From: AG-12 sp027339635 | Lineage (GTDB): Bacteria > Chloroflexota > Dormibacteria > Aeolococcales > Bog-877 | NCBI GenBank assembly: GCA_027339635.1 | Contig: DAHWNZ010000090.1 | Location: 1 to 7,358 of the forward strand | Direction: 5' to 3' | Length of the DNA stretch: 7,358 nucleotides | Shown: one piece after another, positions 6,341-7,358 of the stretch | How the letters are laid out: each line of letters starts with the position of its first letter | Position numbering within the stretch: position 1 is the first letter of the stretch | Position numbers and translations under genes: made by a program | Notes under the pieces: generated by a model | Database searches by the model: none | What the model was told of the DNA's origin: nothing | Seen by the model: only the letters and a program-made list of their open reading frames with translations

Positions 6341-6900
6341 ACCGTGTTCTCCTTCTCTAGGCGAGCCTTCAGGTACACCCTGTCCGCGAACAGGTACATG
6401 TAGCGTTCCCGGATCGGCCGTCCCCGCCAGGGCCGGAACTCGTCGGCCCACTCGTCCTTAAGCCGCACGATGCTGCTCCGCGACAGTGCCGCCGTTTCCC
6501 CCACCAGGGCCCGGAAGATCGGCTCGAAGTCCCCGGTGGACAGCCCCTCCAGGTACAGCCGCACCAGCAGCCGGGCCTGGGTCCGGGACCGGCGCTCCCA
6601 CTTCCCTAGCAGCTCCGACTGGAACGCATCCACCCCTTCCGGGACGTCGCTGACCCGGGGCTGGCGAACCTTGACCGCTCCCATCCCACCGCTACGCTCC
6701 GCTCCGGAAGGTGCCCATTGCGGTACCCCCGGAACTCCCCACCGCGCTGGTACCTGCCCAGGCCCAGGAAGTCGTCCACCTCCGCCCGCAGAGCGGCTTG
6801 CAGCAGGCGCTGCGCCCCCTTCGCGGGCCAACTGCTCCAGGGGATCGTCCGGAGCGGGAACGGGTGCGGTCGGTGCCAGAACCTGATAGCGTCTCGACAT
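6334..6900 (-). pseudogene. IS256-family (Mutator) transposase, N-terminal half, frameshifted
   Basis: N-terminal fragment of an IS256-family transposase. From ATG at 6900 it reads APDDPLEQLAR. One base later in phase (about 6822) it continues KGAQRLLQAALRAEVDDFLG, then FRGYRNGHLPERSVAVG. Near 6689 it returns to the first phase: MGAVKVRQPRVSDVPEG, then LYLEGLSTGDFEPIFRALVG, and finally MYLFADRVYLKARLEKEN. The FADRVYLK motif holds the first catalytic Asp. The remaining half, about 200 residues with the other catalytic acids, is missing, and the frame runs into IS3 sequence and stops at 6334. Both frame changes are single bases in G-rich runs and cancel each other. GGAGG (plus 6911-6915) lies ten bases before the ATG. 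The gene cannot encode an active transposase. Confidence 0.85.
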
Positions 6901-6902
6901 AA

Positions 6903-7139
6903 CGGCGTGGCCTCCAGGATCGACCCGCGGCGCGAGCCGATTGGTTGGTTCAACACCTGGAAGGCTACGCCGTCTTTGTCTCGGTCAGCCCGGACCTCGA
7001 CAGCTATTTCCACAAGTACTCAAACTACCTCGCTGAGGTCCTCCGACAGCGGGCCCTGCTCGAGTGGTATGCAGAGCGCCACCAGGGCGCTCCCGTGCGG
7101 GACTCCAGTGCGGCAGGATCTGGTGGACTGTGCCGGTAA
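6903..7139 (+). pseudogene. Unrecognised coding remnant, part 1
   Basis: From the in-frame stop at 6900-6902 to the stop at 7137-7139 this frame has strongly G/C-ending codons and a protein-like composition. It includes QHLEGYAVFVSVSPDLDSYF and then EVLRQRALLEWYAERHQ. There is no ATG and no ribosome site; the only candidate start is TTG at 6945. I do not recognise the family. It runs outward from the 5' side of the IS256 fragment, so it could be a host gene whose start was removed by that insertion, or it could belong to the unmapped IS256 end. The last 15 or so codons look less gene-like, which suggests a change of phase near 7100-7115. Confidence 0.3.
6911..6915 (-). promoter_or_regulatory. 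Ribosome binding site of the IS256 fragment
   Basis: On the minus strand GGAGG sits ten bases upstream of the ATG at 6898-6900. It supports that start, and implies that the intact 5' end of the IS256 gene, though not necessarily of the element, is retained. Confidence 0.5.
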
Positions 7140-7326
7140 TCGACGGCTGGGTCAGATCGTGGTCGGGATCCCGTTCTGGCAGACATTCCTCTACAGCGAT
7201 GGGTTACAAGGGCAGATGGACGAATCGGGCGCATGCGATCGGGTGCGCTCCTGTCTTCCGCTTGGGCGTCCCCTGCTTACTCGTGGCAGTCTTTCAGAAT
7301 GGAACGCTTTAATGATCTTGAAGTGA
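7111..7326 (+). pseudogene. Unrecognised coding remnant, part 2, next phase
   Basis: In the phase one base after part 1, the sequence reads VRQDLVDCAGNRRLGQIVVG, then IPFWQTFLYSDGLQGQMDES, and ends at TGA 7324-7326. The stretch to about 7230 keeps G/C-ending third positions and looks like protein; the end is less convincing. A GTGCGG direct repeat (7096-7101 and 7111-7116) lies where the two phases would join, so a small duplication could explain the shift. No family is recognised. The final 32 bases of the window hold nothing I can assign. Confidence 0.25.
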
Positions 7327-7358
7327 CGGATGCCTACGTCTGAGGGCGTCCACCGAAG

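Noticed and set aside
6191..6461. Small plus-strand frames across the right end of IS21
   Set aside because: They read through the terminal repeats and target duplication and have no family resemblance. They are repeat-derived.
1..6900. IS-bounded composite transposon carrying the membrane-protein gene
   Set aside because: The flanking IS3 elements belong to different subgroups, and the right-hand one is a truncated fragment. They could not mobilise the segment together, and no outer target duplication can be tested.

Overview
This GC-rich bacterial window is dominated by insertion sequences (ISs). By eye the transposase regions are about two-thirds G+C, and the one non-mobile gene is somewhat lower. 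The organism cannot be named from the sequence. A long GT-C/YfhO-like membrane protein beside IS3, IS21 and IS256 transposases would fit Chloroflexota, deep-branching Bacillota or Actinomycetota. No CRISPR, tRNA, rRNA or defence cassette was seen, and I do not see an undescribed biological system. What stands out is a readable history of nested mobile-element insertion and decay.

Layout: (1) 1-1267, the 3' part of an IS3-family element in + orientation. Its fused transposase keeps all three DDE residues but is broken by a one-base phase change near 440-465. (2) 1299-3080, minus strand, a 593-residue polytopic membrane protein that looks intact and is the only ordinary cellular gene. (3) 3227-3560 and 6276 to about 6340, minus strand: the two halves of a second, unrelated IS3-type transposase remnant. 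(4) 3561-6275, a complete 2715-bp IS21-family element (istA, istB) with matching ends, seven 15-bp terminal sites spaced exactly 23 bp, and a 7-bp target duplication (CCGTGGT). It split the IS3 remnant at its second catalytic Asp codon. (5) About 6340-6900, minus strand, the N-terminal half of an IS256-family transposase, fused end-on to the IS3 remnant and carrying two compensating frameshifts. (6) 6903-7326, + strand, fragments of an unrecognised, probably truncated reading frame.

Inferred order of events: an IS256 copy and an IS3 copy lay in the same orientation and were joined by a deletion or recombination. IS21 later landed inside the IS3 part. IS21 is the youngest and the only element here that looks transposition-competent. 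IstA is the DDE transposase, and IstB is the AAA+ helper produced by translational coupling from the overlapping start codon. The membrane protein has no visible functional link to the mobile elements around it.
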